This document shows positions 24,354 to 32,624 of a DNA stretch of 64,000 nt, piece after piece. Position 1 is the stretch's first letter. Every line of letters starts with the position of its first letter. The notes beneath the pieces are model-generated. The model had not been told where the DNA came from. It searched no databases and saw nothing but the letters and a program-made list of their open reading frames with translations. A program made the translations under genes and the position numbers. The DNA is from Nonomuraea jabiensis (GTDB lineage: Bacteria > Actinomycetota > Actinomycetes > Streptosporangiales > Streptosporangiaceae): NCBI RefSeq assembly GCF_014204795.1, contig NZ_JACHMB010000001.1:5468501-5532500 (forward strand), in the 5' to 3' direction.

Positions 24354-25823
24354 ATGATCTACGGACACGACCCCAGGACCGGCGAGACCGTTGGCGCCGC
24401 ACTGCCGGAGACCGACAGTGCCGGGGTCGACTTGATCGTTTCCGCCGCGGCCGCCGCCGGCGCTGCCTGGCGGGCGACTCCGGCGGCTGAGCGGGCGACC
24501 GCGCTCGAGGCCGTCGCCGATGCGCTCACCGCGCACGTGGACGAGCTGTGGCAGCTCGCCGACCAGGAGACCGCGCTCGGCGAGGGACGGCTGCGCGGCG
24601 AGGTCGCGCGTACGGCGGGGCAGTTCCGGCTCTTCGCCCAGGTCCTCAGGGACGGCGGTTACGTCGAGGCCATCATCGATCATGCGGATGCCTCGCTCAC
24701 GCCGCCCCGGCCCGACGTGCGGCGGATGAAGCACGCGCTGCCGGGCGTGGTCGCGGTGTTCGCGGCCAGCAACTTCCCGTTCGCATTCTCGGTGGCCGGC
24801 GGTGACACGGCGTCCGCGCTGGCGGCGGGATGTCCGGTGGTCGTCAAGGCGCACCCTGGGCACCCGAACACCTCCGAGCGGGTGGCGAAGATCGTCCGGG
24901 ACGCGCTCCCGTACCCCGACCTGCTGGGTCTGGTGCAGGGCATGCAGGCGGGGATCGATCTCGTGCAGCACCCCGCGGTGGTCGCGGCCGGGTTCACCGG
25001 GTCCGTGGCCGGGGGCAAGGCGATCCAGCGCCTGATCGACGAGCGGGAGGTGCCGATCCCGTTCTACGGCGAGCTGGGCAGCGTCAACCCCGTCGTCGTG
25101 CTGCCCTCCGCGCCGGCCAAGGATGTGGCCACGGGGTTCGCCGGGTCGCTGACGCTGGGGGTCGGGCAGTTCTGCACGAACCCTGGGCTCATGTTCGTGC
25201 CCGAGGGCGACGAGCTGCGCAAGGCCCTGGCCGAGGCGGTCGAGGGGACCAGCGGTGGACCCATGCTGGCCGAGCGGATCAGGGACGGGTACCTCGGCGG
25301 TGTCGAGCGGCTGGGTGAGCTGCAGCTGCTGGCCGAGGGCAAGCCTGGGGAGGGGAGCTGGGCGGTCACGCCCAAGGTGTTCACCGCCGATCTCGACACG
25401 TTCGAGGAGAAGCTGCCGCGGATCGCCGAGGAATGCTTCGGGCCGGCGTCGATCGTGGTGACGTATCGCGAAGTTTCCGATTTGCGGCCCGTGCTTGAGC
25501 GGCTGGAAGGGTCGCTGACCGCCACCGTCCACGGCACTGATCCGGAGGAGGCCGGCGAGGTCGTCGAGGTGCTGGGGAGGAAGGCCGGCCGGCTCATCTG
25601 GAACGGGTGGCCGACCGGGGTGGCCGTGTGCTGGGCGATGCAGCACGGTGGTCCTTGGCCTGCTGCCACCACGACGTCCACCTCTGTCGGGGCGACGGCG
25701 ATCGATCGGTGGCTGGCGCCCACGGCGTACCAGGACTGGCCGGAGGCGCTGCTGCCGGACGAGCTCAAGGACGACAACCCGCTGTCTGTTCCGCGGAGGG
25801 TTGACGGTCGTCTGCAGGTGTGA
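24354..25823 (+). CDS. 2,5-dioxovalerate (alpha-ketoglutarate semialdehyde) dehydrogenase
   Basis: A 489-residue NAD(P)-dependent aldehyde dehydrogenase. It oxidises alpha-ketoglutarate semialdehyde to 2-oxoglutarate, the last step of the oxidative uronate route. ALDH features: N140 in AASNFPFAF, K165 in PVVVKAHPGHP, E240 in YGELGSVNP, and catalytic C274 in GVGQFCTNPG. The NFPFAFSVAGGDTASALAAG segment is characteristic of the KGSA dehydrogenase subfamily rather than betaine or succinate semialdehyde enzymes. ATG at 24354 has GGAAGGG upstream; an earlier in-frame ATG at 24270 would start inside operator site 1. Divergent from gudD. Confidence 0.9.
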   Translation: MIYGHDPRTGETVGAALPETDSAGVDLIVSAAAAAGAAWRATPAAERATALEAVADALTAHVDELWQLADQETALGEGRLRGEVARTAGQFRLFAQVLRDGGYVEAIIDHADASLTPPRPDVRRMKHALPGVVAVFAASNFPFAFSVAGGDTASALAAGCPVVVKAHPGHPNTSERVAKIVRDALPYPDLLGLVQGMQAGIDLVQHPAVVAAGFTGSVAGGKAIQRLIDEREVPIPFYGELGSVNPVVVLPSAPAKDVATGFAGSLTLGVGQFCTNPGLMFVPEGDELRKALAEAVEGTSGGPMLAERIRDGYLGGVERLGELQLLAEGKPGEGSWAVTPKVFTADLDTFEEKLPRIAEECFGPASIVVTYREVSDLRPVLERLEGSLTATVHGTDPEEAGEVVEVLGRKAGRLIWNGWPTGVAVCWAMQHGGPWPAATTTSTSVGATAIDRWLAPTAYQDWPEALLPDELKDDNPLSVPRRVDGRLQV

Positions 25824-26533
25824 GCGGGTCACTCCCGAAGTGGGGGTGATGGTGGTCGCGGGCTGACGGCGGGGTGGTGCCGGCCGTTCGGGCGCGTGGT
25901 GATGGGGTTCGTGCGGCTGACTGGCCAGCTGTGAGGCTGGCTGGTTGGTCGGTCGCGGTTCCGGGGACGGCCGTGGGCGACGGCGTGGGATGGGGCTGGG
26001 GCCGGTTGGCTGGGGGTGTCGGCCCAGGGTGTGAGCCGGCTGTCGGTCTCGGGATGAGGTGGGGTTGGGCGCTGGCTGTGTACGGGGGTGAGCGTCGGTT
26101 CTGGGGTGGGGTTGGGCGCTGGCTGTGTACGGGGGTGAGCGTCGGTTCTGGGGTGGGGTTGGGCGCTGGCCGTGGATGGGGCTGAGCGTCGGGTTCTGGG
26201 GCGAGGTTCGGCGTCGGCTTGGGGTGAAGGTCCGGCGTTGGCTTGGGGTGGGGCTGAGCGTTGGCTTGGGGTGAGGGTCAGCGGTTGCTTGCGGGGTGGG
26301 GGTGGGTGTCGGTTTGGGGTGAAGATCAGGCGTCGCTTGAGGTGAAGGCCCGGCGTCGGCTTGGAGCGCGGGTTGCGCGTTGGTTTGGGGTGAAGGTCCG
26401 GTGTCGGCTTGGGGTGGGGGCTGAGTGTTGGTTTGGAGTGGGGGTTGGTGGTTGCTTTCGGGGTTGGTTGGGTGTCGGGTCGGAGCGGGGGTTAGCCGTC
26501 GGTTTTGGGTTGGGTGGGGGGTGGGCTGGGCGG
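25824..26533. repeat. gene-free G-rich repeat region between two convergent pathway genes
   Basis: About 700 bases. From roughly 26040 to 26520 the plus strand repeats TTGGGGTGAAGGTCCGGCGT-like and GGTTGGGCGCTGGC-like words, with one block at 26060-26110 nearly repeated at 26100-26165. No coding potential beyond low-complexity Gly/Trp/Val strings. No clear terminator hairpin was seen. Confidence 0.7.
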
Positions 26534-27439
26534 TTAGGTGTTGGTTATGGCTAGGCCGCTGGTGATGATGCGTTCCAGGGAGGCCGTGTGCTCGGGGGTC
26601 GGGTCCAGCAGGGGTGGGCGTACGCCTCCCACCTCCACCCCCCGCAACCGCGCCCCCGCCTTCACCAGCGAGACCGCGTAACCAGGCACGAGGTCGCGGA
26701 GCTCCACCAGCGGAAGGTAGAAGTCGGTCAGCAGCCGTTGCGTCAGCACCTCGTCCCCGCCCGTCACCGCCTTGTAGAAGGCCAGGGAGATCTCGGGTGC
26801 GAACGCGAACACCGCGCTGGAGTACAGGTTGACGCCGAGGCCGCGGTAGGCGGGGACGGTCAGTTCGGCGGTGGGGAGGCCGTTGAAGAAGGTGAAGTCC
26901 TTGTCGGTGGACCGGCGGACGGTGAGGATGATCCGTTGCAGCAGGTCGAAGTCGCCCAGGCCGTCCTTGAAGCCGACGATGTTGGGCTCCTCGGCGAGTT
27001 CGGCGACGGCTGAGGGGGTGAAGCGGGTGGTGCCGCGCTGGTAGATGATGATCGGCAGGTCGACGGTCGCGGCCAGTTCGCGTACGTAGCGCACCAGGCC
27101 CGCGGGCGGGCCGCTGACCAGGTAGGGCGGCATGAGCAGCAGCCCGTCGGCGCCCTGGGCGGTGGCCGCACGGGCGATGGCCTTGGCGGCGGGCAGCGGG
27201 CCGCCGGCGCCGGCGAAGACGGGGACGCGGCCCGCGGCGGAGGCGACGGAGACGCGCACCACCCGGGTGTACTCGTCGAGGTCGAGGGCGTTGAACTCGC
27301 CGGTGCCGCACGCGGCGAACACTCCTCCCGCTCCCGCCGCGACTCCGTCGGCGACGTGCCGGGCCAGCGTGGGTTCGGCGAGGTCGCCATCAACTTTGAA
27401 GGGGGTCACCGGGAAGAAGAGAACACCATCCAGCCGCAT
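26534..27439 (-). CDS. kdgD: 5-dehydro-4-deoxyglucarate dehydratase
   Basis: A 301-residue DapA/NAL-superfamily enzyme that dehydrates and decarboxylates 5-keto-4-deoxyglucarate to alpha-ketoglutarate semialdehyde. The Schiff-base Lys is K158 in NIVGFKDGLGD and the Tyr of the triad is Y133 in IIYQRGTT. ACGTGEFNALDLDEYTRV replaces the DapA GTTGE loop, as in KdgD enzymes, and YLVSGPPAGLVRYVRELA follows. The real dapA at 12103 differs in these motifs, so this copy serves sugar-acid breakdown. It begins 12 bp after the IclR gene stop and is probably co-transcribed with it. Confidence 0.9.
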   Translation of the reverse strand: MRLDGVLFFPVTPFKVDGDLAEPTLARHVADGVAAGAGGVFAACGTGEFNALDLDEYTRVVRVSVASAAGRVPVFAGAGGPLPAAKAIARAATAQGADGLLLMPPYLVSGPPAGLVRYVRELAATVDLPIIIYQRGTTRFTPSAVAELAEEPNIVGFKDGLGDFDLLQRIILTVRRSTDKDFTFFNGLPTAELTVPAYRGLGVNLYSSAVFAFAPEISLAFYKAVTGGDEVLTQRLLTDFYLPLVELRDLVPGYAVSLVKAGARLRGVEVGGVRPPLLDPTPEHTASLERIITSGLAITNT

Positions 27440-27451
27440 CGACGGTCCTTT

Positions 27452-28219
27452 CTAGCGGATGCCCTCCCTGCGAAGAGTGGCAGCCAGCTTGCGGGTGTGT
27501 TTGATCACTGCCTCGGTGATCCGCTCGACCTCGGCGGGCGCCAGCCTCGCGGGCATCGAGCAGCTGATCGCGTCCGTGGCCGGGATGCGGTAGTCGACCG
27601 CCACGGCCACGCAGGCCACGCCGCGGGTGCCCTGCTCGCGTTCGTACGCCCAGCCGCGGGTGCGGACCTGGTCGAGCTCGCCGGTCAGTTTGTGCAGGTC
27701 GGTGATGGTGTAGTCGGTGAGCGAGGACAGCGGGTCGGGGAGGATGGCCATGACCTCGTCGTCGGTGAGCTGGGCGAGCAGCACCTGGCCGAGCGCCGTG
27801 ACGTGGGCGGGCAGGCGCCGGCCCACCCTGGGGATCACGTGGTCGGCCTCGCGTGACTCGCGGGTTGCCAGGTAGAGCACGTGCGCTCCGTCCCGGCGGG
27901 CGAAATGGGCGGTCTGGCCGATCTCTGCCCGCAGGTCCTCCAAGGTCTCCTGCGCGAACGGCAGCGCGGGATCCTTGTCGAGGTACGCGGTGCCGGTGAG
28001 CAGCGCGTGCGGCCCGATCCCGAACGCGGACCTGGCCGAGTCGGTCTCAACCCAGTTGAGCTCGACCAGCGTCCGCATGAGGGCGTGGAGGCTGCTGCGG
28101 GGGAACCCGGTGCGCTGCTGGAGCTCCGACAGCGTCAGGCTGTCGTGCGAATCGGCCAGGGCCTCCAGGATGCGCACCGTCCGCTCCGCGGACTTGACCA
28201 GCTGAGGCTCCATACTCAT
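27452..28219 (-). CDS. IclR-family regulator of the uronate/glucarate genes
   Basis: A 255-residue regulator. Residues about 8-70 are the IclR winged helix (KSAERTVRILEALADSHDSL, then FPRSSLHALMRTLVELNWVE). The remainder is the IclR effector domain with QTAHFARRDGAHVLYLAT, LPAHVTALGQVLLAQL and the C-terminal ISCSMPARL element. ATG at 28219 or the second ATG at 28213 may start it; GGGATGA just ahead favours 28213. A GTCCA-N6-TGGAC palindrome lies 44 bp upstream, so autoregulation is likely. Position between the ABC importer and kdgD points to a sugar acid or its breakdown intermediate as ligand. Confidence 0.9.
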   Translation of the reverse strand: MSMEPQLVKSAERTVRILEALADSHDSLTLSELQQRTGFPRSSLHALMRTLVELNWVETDSARSAFGIGPHALLTGTAYLDKDPALPFAQETLEDLRAEIGQTAHFARRDGAHVLYLATRESREADHVIPRVGRRLPAHVTALGQVLLAQLTDDEVMAILPDPLSSLTDYTITDLHKLTGELDQVRTRGWAYEREQGTRGVACVAVAVDYRIPATDAISCSMPARLAPAEVERITEAVIKHTRKLAATLRREGIR

Positions 28220-28262
28220 CCCATCTACTGCTGCGGGTTCGACATCCAGGATATGGGATAGC

Positions 28263-28278
28263 GTCCAGATACGTGGAC
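28263..28278. promoter_or_regulatory. IclR-type operator, site 3
   Basis: GTCCAGATACGTGGAC, the most symmetric copy of the motif (GTCCA/TGGAC arms around GATACG). It sits between the permease stop (28281) and the IclR start. Confidence 0.6.
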
Positions 28279-28280
28279 GC

Positions 28281-29141
28281 TTAACCCTTGATGGCACCGC
28301 TTGTCAGACCTCGCATGAACTGCCGCTGGAAGGCCAGGAACGCGATGATCGACGGCAGCAGCGCCAGCAGCGAGGCGGCCAGCAGCACGCCGATCCCCAC
28401 CTCCTCGTCCGAGCGGAGCGAACGCAGCGCGATGGGCAGCGTCCACATGCTCGACTCGGGCGCGACGATCAGGGGCAGCAGGTACTGGTCCCAGATCATC
28501 GTGAACCCGAACACCCCGATCACGCCGAGCGCGGGACGGCACAGCGGCAGGATGATGGTGGCGAAGATCCTGATCTCGCCCGCGCCGTCGATGCGCGCGG
28601 CCTCCTCCAGTTCGACCGGCACCTCCTTCATGAACTCGGTCATGACCAGGATGGAGAAGCCCCAGGCGCCGACCGGCAGGATCATGCCCGCGTACGTGCC
28701 GATGAGGTTCACGTGCAGCAGCGGCATGTCGGCCAGGACCAGCGACAGGGGGATCGCGATGATCTCCTCGGGGAGCATCATCGTGGTGAGCATGAGCAGC
28801 AGTACGAACGTCATGCCGCGAAACTTCTTGCGGGCCAGCGAGTACGCGGCGAAGACGCTCACCAGCATCTGCAGCAGCAGGCCGAAGCCGACGACGATGA
28901 AGGAGTTCAGCAGGTAGAGGTAGACGTTCTTCTCCTTGGCCTGGACGAAGTTCTCCAGCGTGAAGTCGTCCGGCCACAGGGAGAAGGAGGTGGGGTCGAG
29001 CGTCTTGCTGAAGGCGCTGACGAGCAGCCCGACCAGCGGCCCGGTGAAAACCACCACCATAAAGCTATAAATCAGGACTTTTCCGCCGACGGCCAGGGGC
29101 CCCTTGCGCGACTCCAGCCCCAGCGCGCTGTCGAACCTCAT
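28281..29141 (-). CDS. ABC sugar-acid importer permease, MalG-like
   Basis: A 286-residue carbohydrate uptake transporter-1 (CUT1) permease with six membrane segments. The EAA loop, which contacts the ATPase, is VELEEAARIDGAGEIRIF. It starts MRFDSALGLESRKGPLAV at ATG 29141, overlapping the MalF-like gene by 4 bp, and ends FLAFQRQFMRGLTSGAIKG, the usual MalG-type tail. With the two genes upstream it forms an importer lacking its own ATPase gene. Confidence 0.9.
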   Translation of the reverse strand: MRFDSALGLESRKGPLAVGGKVLIYSFMVVVFTGPLVGLLVSAFSKTLDPTSFSLWPDDFTLENFVQAKEKNVYLYLLNSFIVVGFGLLLQMLVSVFAAYSLARKKFRGMTFVLLLMLTTMMLPEEIIAIPLSLVLADMPLLHVNLIGTYAGMILPVGAWGFSILVMTEFMKEVPVELEEAARIDGAGEIRIFATIILPLCRPALGVIGVFGFTMIWDQYLLPLIVAPESSMWTLPIALRSLRSDEEVGIGVLLAASLLALLPSIIAFLAFQRQFMRGLTSGAIKG

Positions 29142-30067
29142 GTCGCCTGCCTCCTGCGCAACATCTGAGCGACCAGCGTGAGCACCAGCGTGGCCAGGAA
29201 CAGCACGATCCCGCCCGCCGAGGCCACGCCCAGGTCGTTCTTCTGGAACCCGAGCTTGTAGATCAGCGTCATCAGCACCTCGGACGACCCGTTCGGACCG
29301 CCGTTCGTCAGGACGTACACCTCGACGAAGACCCGCAGCCCGCGGATGGCCGCCAGCGTGAACAGGATCCAGAACACCGGCCGCAGGGCGGGCAGCGTGA
29401 TGTGCCGCAGCCGGTGCCAGGTGGAGGCGCCGTCCACGGCCGCGGCCTCGTAGAGCGTGCGGTCGACGCCGACCAGTCCGGCCAGGAAGATCATCATGTC
29501 GTACGGGGTGCCGCGCCAGATGCTCATCAGCATGATCGACCACAGGGAGGAGTGCTCGCTGGCCAGCCACGGCTGCGGATCGATGCCGGCCCAGCCGATG
29601 ATGACGTTCAGCATCCCGCTGTCGGCCGGGTGGAACATGATCCGCCACACCTCGGCCACGGCCGCCATCGTGGTGACGACGGGCAGGAAGGCCGCGGTGC
29701 GCACGAACCACAGGTAGCGCGCCGGCCCCTCGATGAGCAGCGCGAACCCCAGCCCCAGGACGAGCGAGCCGACCGTGGTGCCCAGCGCCAGCAGGATGCT
29801 GTGCCAGATGGCCGCGGCGAAGTCGGCGTCGCTGATGATCGTCCGGTAGTTCTGCAGGCCCAGCCACTCGTCACCGAGGAACGTCTGGACCTTGAAGAAG
29901 CTCTTCCACAGGCCCACGAACATCGGGATGAACTTGAAGTACAGGAACAGCAGCAGCGCGGGCGCCAGGAACAGCCACGCGACCAGCGGCCCCCGCCACC
30001 GCACCCGCTTGGTGCGGCGGTGGGGGGTCGCCGTACGGCTGCGCGCCTCGGTCAGTGTCGAGGTCAT
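29138..30067 (-). CDS. ABC sugar-acid importer permease, MalF-like
   Basis: A 309-residue CUT1 permease. A basic N-terminus (RRTKRVRWRG) precedes the first membrane segment WLFLAPALLLFLYFKFIPMF. The EAA motif is TLYEAAAVDGASTWHRLRHI, then LPALRPVFWILF. ATG at 30067 overlaps the binding-protein stop by 4 bp, so the three genes are coupled. Confidence 0.9.
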   Translation of the reverse strand: MTSTLTEARSRTATPHRRTKRVRWRGPLVAWLFLAPALLLFLYFKFIPMFVGLWKSFFKVQTFLGDEWLGLQNYRTIISDADFAAAIWHSILLALGTTVGSLVLGLGFALLIEGPARYLWFVRTAAFLPVVTTMAAVAEVWRIMFHPADSGMLNVIIGWAGIDPQPWLASEHSSLWSIMLMSIWRGTPYDMMIFLAGLVGVDRTLYEAAAVDGASTWHRLRHITLPALRPVFWILFTLAAIRGLRVFVEVYVLTNGGPNGSSEVLMTLIYKLGFQKNDLGVASAGGIVLFLATLVLTLVAQMLRRRQAT

Positions 30068-31371
30068 GACGCTTTCTGGCTCTGGAGTTCCTGGGTGAGC
30101 TTGGTGTTGAGCTGGTCCATGGCCGCCTTGACGTTGGAGGAGCAGTCGGCCCAGACCGCGTTGATGGAGTCGGCCGAGTCCTGGCGGATGGGCGCCCAGT
30201 TCGGCACGGGCGGGGCGTAGACGGCGTTCGCGTACGCGTCCTGGAACACCTTCCAGCGCGGATCCTGCCGTTCGGCGGCCATGTCGACCTGCGTGTTGAC
30301 GGGCAGGCGGACGATGGCGCCGTTGGCGTCCTTGTTCATGCCGATCTTCTGGCCTTCGGGGGAGATCGCGAACTCGGCGAACTTCTTCTGCGCGTCCTGC
30401 TGGTCGGAGCCGGCCATCATGTAGACGTTCTCGCCCTCGCCGAGGGTGCCGGGACCGCCGGAGGGGCCCTTGGGCAGGGGCAGGACCTCGATCTTGTCGG
30501 TGCCGATGCTCTTGACGAACCTGGCCAGCACGTACGGGCCGACCAGGTAGATGCCGCCCTGGCCCTTCTCGAACACCTCGTGCGTGACGGTCGTGTCGTT
30601 GCTCACGGCGCCGGGGTTGACGGTCTTGGACTTGCAGAACTGGTCCTGCAGGTACTGGACGGCCTCGACGGTCTTGGGGTCGTTGACCGTGGCCTGGAAG
30701 TGGCCGCCGCCGGTGCTCTTGATGAAGTCGCCGCCGTTGGCGTAGATGAGGGAGGAGGCGTACCAGGAGGCGTAGCCGCGTTTGGTGCCCGCGGGGATGA
30801 CGAAGCCGGCCGTGTCGGCCTGGCCGTTGCCGTCGGGGTCCTTCTCGGTGAACGCCTGCGCCAGCTTGGCCAGGTCGTCCCAGGTCTTGGGCGGCTCCAT
30901 GCCGACCTTCTCGCGCCAGTCCTTCCGTACGATCAGCGCGAAGGCCTGGGCGGAGAACGGGGCGGCGTAGAACTTGCCGTCGCTGCCCGTGGCGGCCACC
31001 CACGCGCGGTCGGACAGCTTGTCACCGCCGGCCAGCGCCGCCTTGTCGACCTCGCGCAGCCAGCCCTGCGAATGCATGTTGCCGAGCTGGGCGGTGTCGT
31101 TGATCACGATGTCGGGCAGCTTCTTCTGGGCGGCCTGCTGGTTCAGCTTGGTCTCGAAGTCGTCGAATAGCGCGACGACTTTCGTCTTCACCCCGCTGGC
31201 CTTCGTGAATGCGTCGGCGAGTTTCACCGCCGTCTTGGCGGAGTCGGAATCGGGCGCCTGCCTGATCCAGATCTCCAGTGCGTTGTCTGTACTTGATCCC
31301 CCGGAACCGCAGCCTGTCAGCGTTACGGCCAGGGTCGCTGTCACCGCGACCCCGAGCAGACGACGTGACAT
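30064..31371 (-). CDS. ABC importer solute-binding lipoprotein (sugar/sugar-acid type)
   Basis: A 435-residue extracellular binding protein of family 1. The signal peptide is MSRRLLGVAVTATLAVTLTGCGS with lipobox LTGC, so it is lipid-anchored outside the membrane. The mature part has TPDSD-like SDSAKTAVKLADAFTKASG and FAEFAISPEGQKIGMNKD, typical of CUT1 binding proteins. A GGGAGG ribosome site precedes ATG 31371, and operator site 4 abuts it. Uronates, aldarates or a uronate-containing glycoside are the likely ligand by neighbourhood; this is inference. Confidence 0.88.
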   Translation of the reverse strand: MSRRLLGVAVTATLAVTLTGCGSGGSSTDNALEIWIRQAPDSDSAKTAVKLADAFTKASGVKTKVVALFDDFETKLNQQAAQKKLPDIVINDTAQLGNMHSQGWLREVDKAALAGGDKLSDRAWVAATGSDGKFYAAPFSAQAFALIVRKDWREKVGMEPPKTWDDLAKLAQAFTEKDPDGNGQADTAGFVIPAGTKRGYASWYASSLIYANGGDFIKSTGGGHFQATVNDPKTVEAVQYLQDQFCKSKTVNPGAVSNDTTVTHEVFEKGQGGIYLVGPYVLARFVKSIGTDKIEVLPLPKGPSGGPGTLGEGENVYMMAGSDQQDAQKKFAEFAISPEGQKIGMNKDANGAIVRLPVNTQVDMAAERQDPRWKVFQDAYANAVYAPPVPNWAPIRQDSADSINAVWADCSSNVKAAMDQLNTKLTQELQSQKAS

Positions 31372-31384
31372 CAGACCGCCTCCC

Positions 31385-31400
31385 GTTCACATACGTGGAC
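31385..31400. promoter_or_regulatory. IclR-type operator, site 4
   Basis: On the minus strand GTCCACGTATGTGAAC, sharing the TATGTGAAC half of site 1 exactly. It lies immediately 5' of the ribosome site of the binding-protein gene. A further GTCCACGACTCAAGTCC-like partial copy follows upstream. Confidence 0.55.
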
Positions 31401-31506
31401 TTGAGTCGTGGACTTGAACTCGTGGCTGTGAACGTAACTACTTGCATGGTTCACGGTCAATATTCAAGGATGTGAATTTCGGCCAGAATCGTGTACACCA
31501 TGAGAC

Positions 31507-32301
31507 ATGCGCATTCTTATGACCGGAGCCGCTGGAAAAGTTGGCACCCTGCTCCGCCCACGGCTCGCCCGTGACGGCCGCACGCTGCGGCTTTCCGACC
31601 TTCACCCGATCGAGCCGGGCCCCGGCGAGGAGTGGGTGACGGCCGACCTCGCCGACCCGGCCGCGGTGGCCGAGGCGATGAAGGGCGTGGACGCGGTCAT
31701 TCACCTTGGCGGCCAGAGCCGGGAACATCCTTGGGCTGACATCGTGCAGGCCAACATCAACGGCACGCAAGTGCTGTTGGAGGCGGCGCGCCAGGAGGGC
31801 GTCCAGCAGTTGGTGCTCATGGGCAGCCACCACGCGGCCGGCTACCACACGCGGCCCGCTGACGGCTCCGACCTGCCTGACTACGCCTTTCCCCGGCCTG
31901 ACACCTTTTACGGGGTGAGCAAGGTCGTCATGGAGGCGCTCGGGAGCCTGTACCACGACCGGTTCGGCATGAACGTCACCGTGGTCCGGCTCGGCACCTG
32001 CAACGAGGCTCCCGGCGACACGCGCGGGCTGGCCACGTGGATCTCGCCCGACGACCTGACCCGGCTGATCGAGGCGGCGCTGACCGCGCCCGGGTACCAC
32101 GTGGTCTGGGGGGTCTCGGACAACGCGCGGCGGTGGTGGTCGCTGGAGGAGGCCAAGGCCATCGGGTACGAGTCCCGCGACTCCTCCGAACCCCGGGCGG
32201 CGGCGCTCATCGCCGAGTTCGGGGAACCGGATCTTTCGGAGCCGCTCCACGACCGTGCCGGAGGGGTGTTCACCCTCAACGAGCTGGGGGGTCGCTGGTA
32301 A
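31507..32301 (+). CDS. udh: uronate dehydrogenase
   Basis: A 264-residue short-chain (extended SDR-like) NAD-dependent enzyme. It oxidises D-glucuronate or D-galacturonate at C1 to the aldarolactone, which opens to glucarate or galactarate. The cofactor loop is MTGAAGKVG; the catalytic pair is Y135 and K139 in FYGVSKVVMEALG; the Ser is in LMGSHHAAGYH. The C-terminal WWSLEEAKAIGYESRDSSE matches uronate dehydrogenases rather than UDP-sugar epimerases, which are longer. It is divergent from the importer and feeds GudD. Confidence 0.9.
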   Translation: MRILMTGAAGKVGTLLRPRLARDGRTLRLSDLHPIEPGPGEEWVTADLADPAAVAEAMKGVDAVIHLGGQSREHPWADIVQANINGTQVLLEAARQEGVQQLVLMGSHHAAGYHTRPADGSDLPDYAFPRPDTFYGVSKVVMEALGSLYHDRFGMNVTVVRLGTCNEAPGDTRGLATWISPDDLTRLIEAALTAPGYHVVWGVSDNARRWWSLEEAKAIGYESRDSSEPRAAALIAEFGEPDLSEPLHDRAGGVFTLNELGGRW

Positions 32302-32536
32302 CCCTGGGTTGGTTTGCGGCCGTTGCCGCTCTGGGTCGGCCCGGATTCTCGCGGGCGCCGCCGCTGCACACAGGCGTGAAGTGAGCGGCGGTGCGCAGGG
32401 GTGGGGAGGGGACGGGCCGTCGCGGCGGGGCGCGGCGGCGCAAGGGGGCGTGGCCGGGCGGGGGTGCGCTGCGGCGCGGTAATAGGGCCCCTCGTACGGC
32501 TTTTTGGAGCGGGCTAGGGAGGGGCTGTCGTGAGGG
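32302..32536. other. gene-free region between udh and the LacI gene
   Basis: 235 bases. A GC-rich stretch with GCGGCG runs from about 32380 to 32480. No gene and no clear terminator is seen. Confidence 0.4.
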
Positions 32537-32542
32537 TATATG

Positions 32543-32554
32543 GCAACCGGTTGC
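32543..32554. promoter_or_regulatory. LacI-family operator, perfect palindrome
   Basis: GCAACCGGTTGC, a perfect 12-bp palindrome with the central CG typical of LacI/GalR operators, about 70 bp upstream of the LacI-family start. Confidence 0.65.
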
Positions 32555-32598
32555 AAGAACCTTGACGAGGGGAGGCGCGAAGGTCAAGGTTTAGTCTG

Positions 32599-32610
32599 GC
32601 AACCGTTTGC
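32599..32610. promoter_or_regulatory. LacI-family operator, second copy
   Basis: GCAACCGTTTGC, 56 bp from the first box and ending 14 bases before the ATG at 32625. Two boxes spaced by about five helical turns would suit autorepression by looping. Confidence 0.6.
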
Positions 32611-32624
32611 AAGGGAGAACGACG

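Noticed and set aside
24246..27311. A 1021-codon minus-strand frame across the KGSA dehydrogenase gene and the repeat region
   Set aside because: It is antisense to the dehydrogenase and runs through Pro/Thr/Gln repeats in the G-rich tract; the start overlaps kdgD in another frame.
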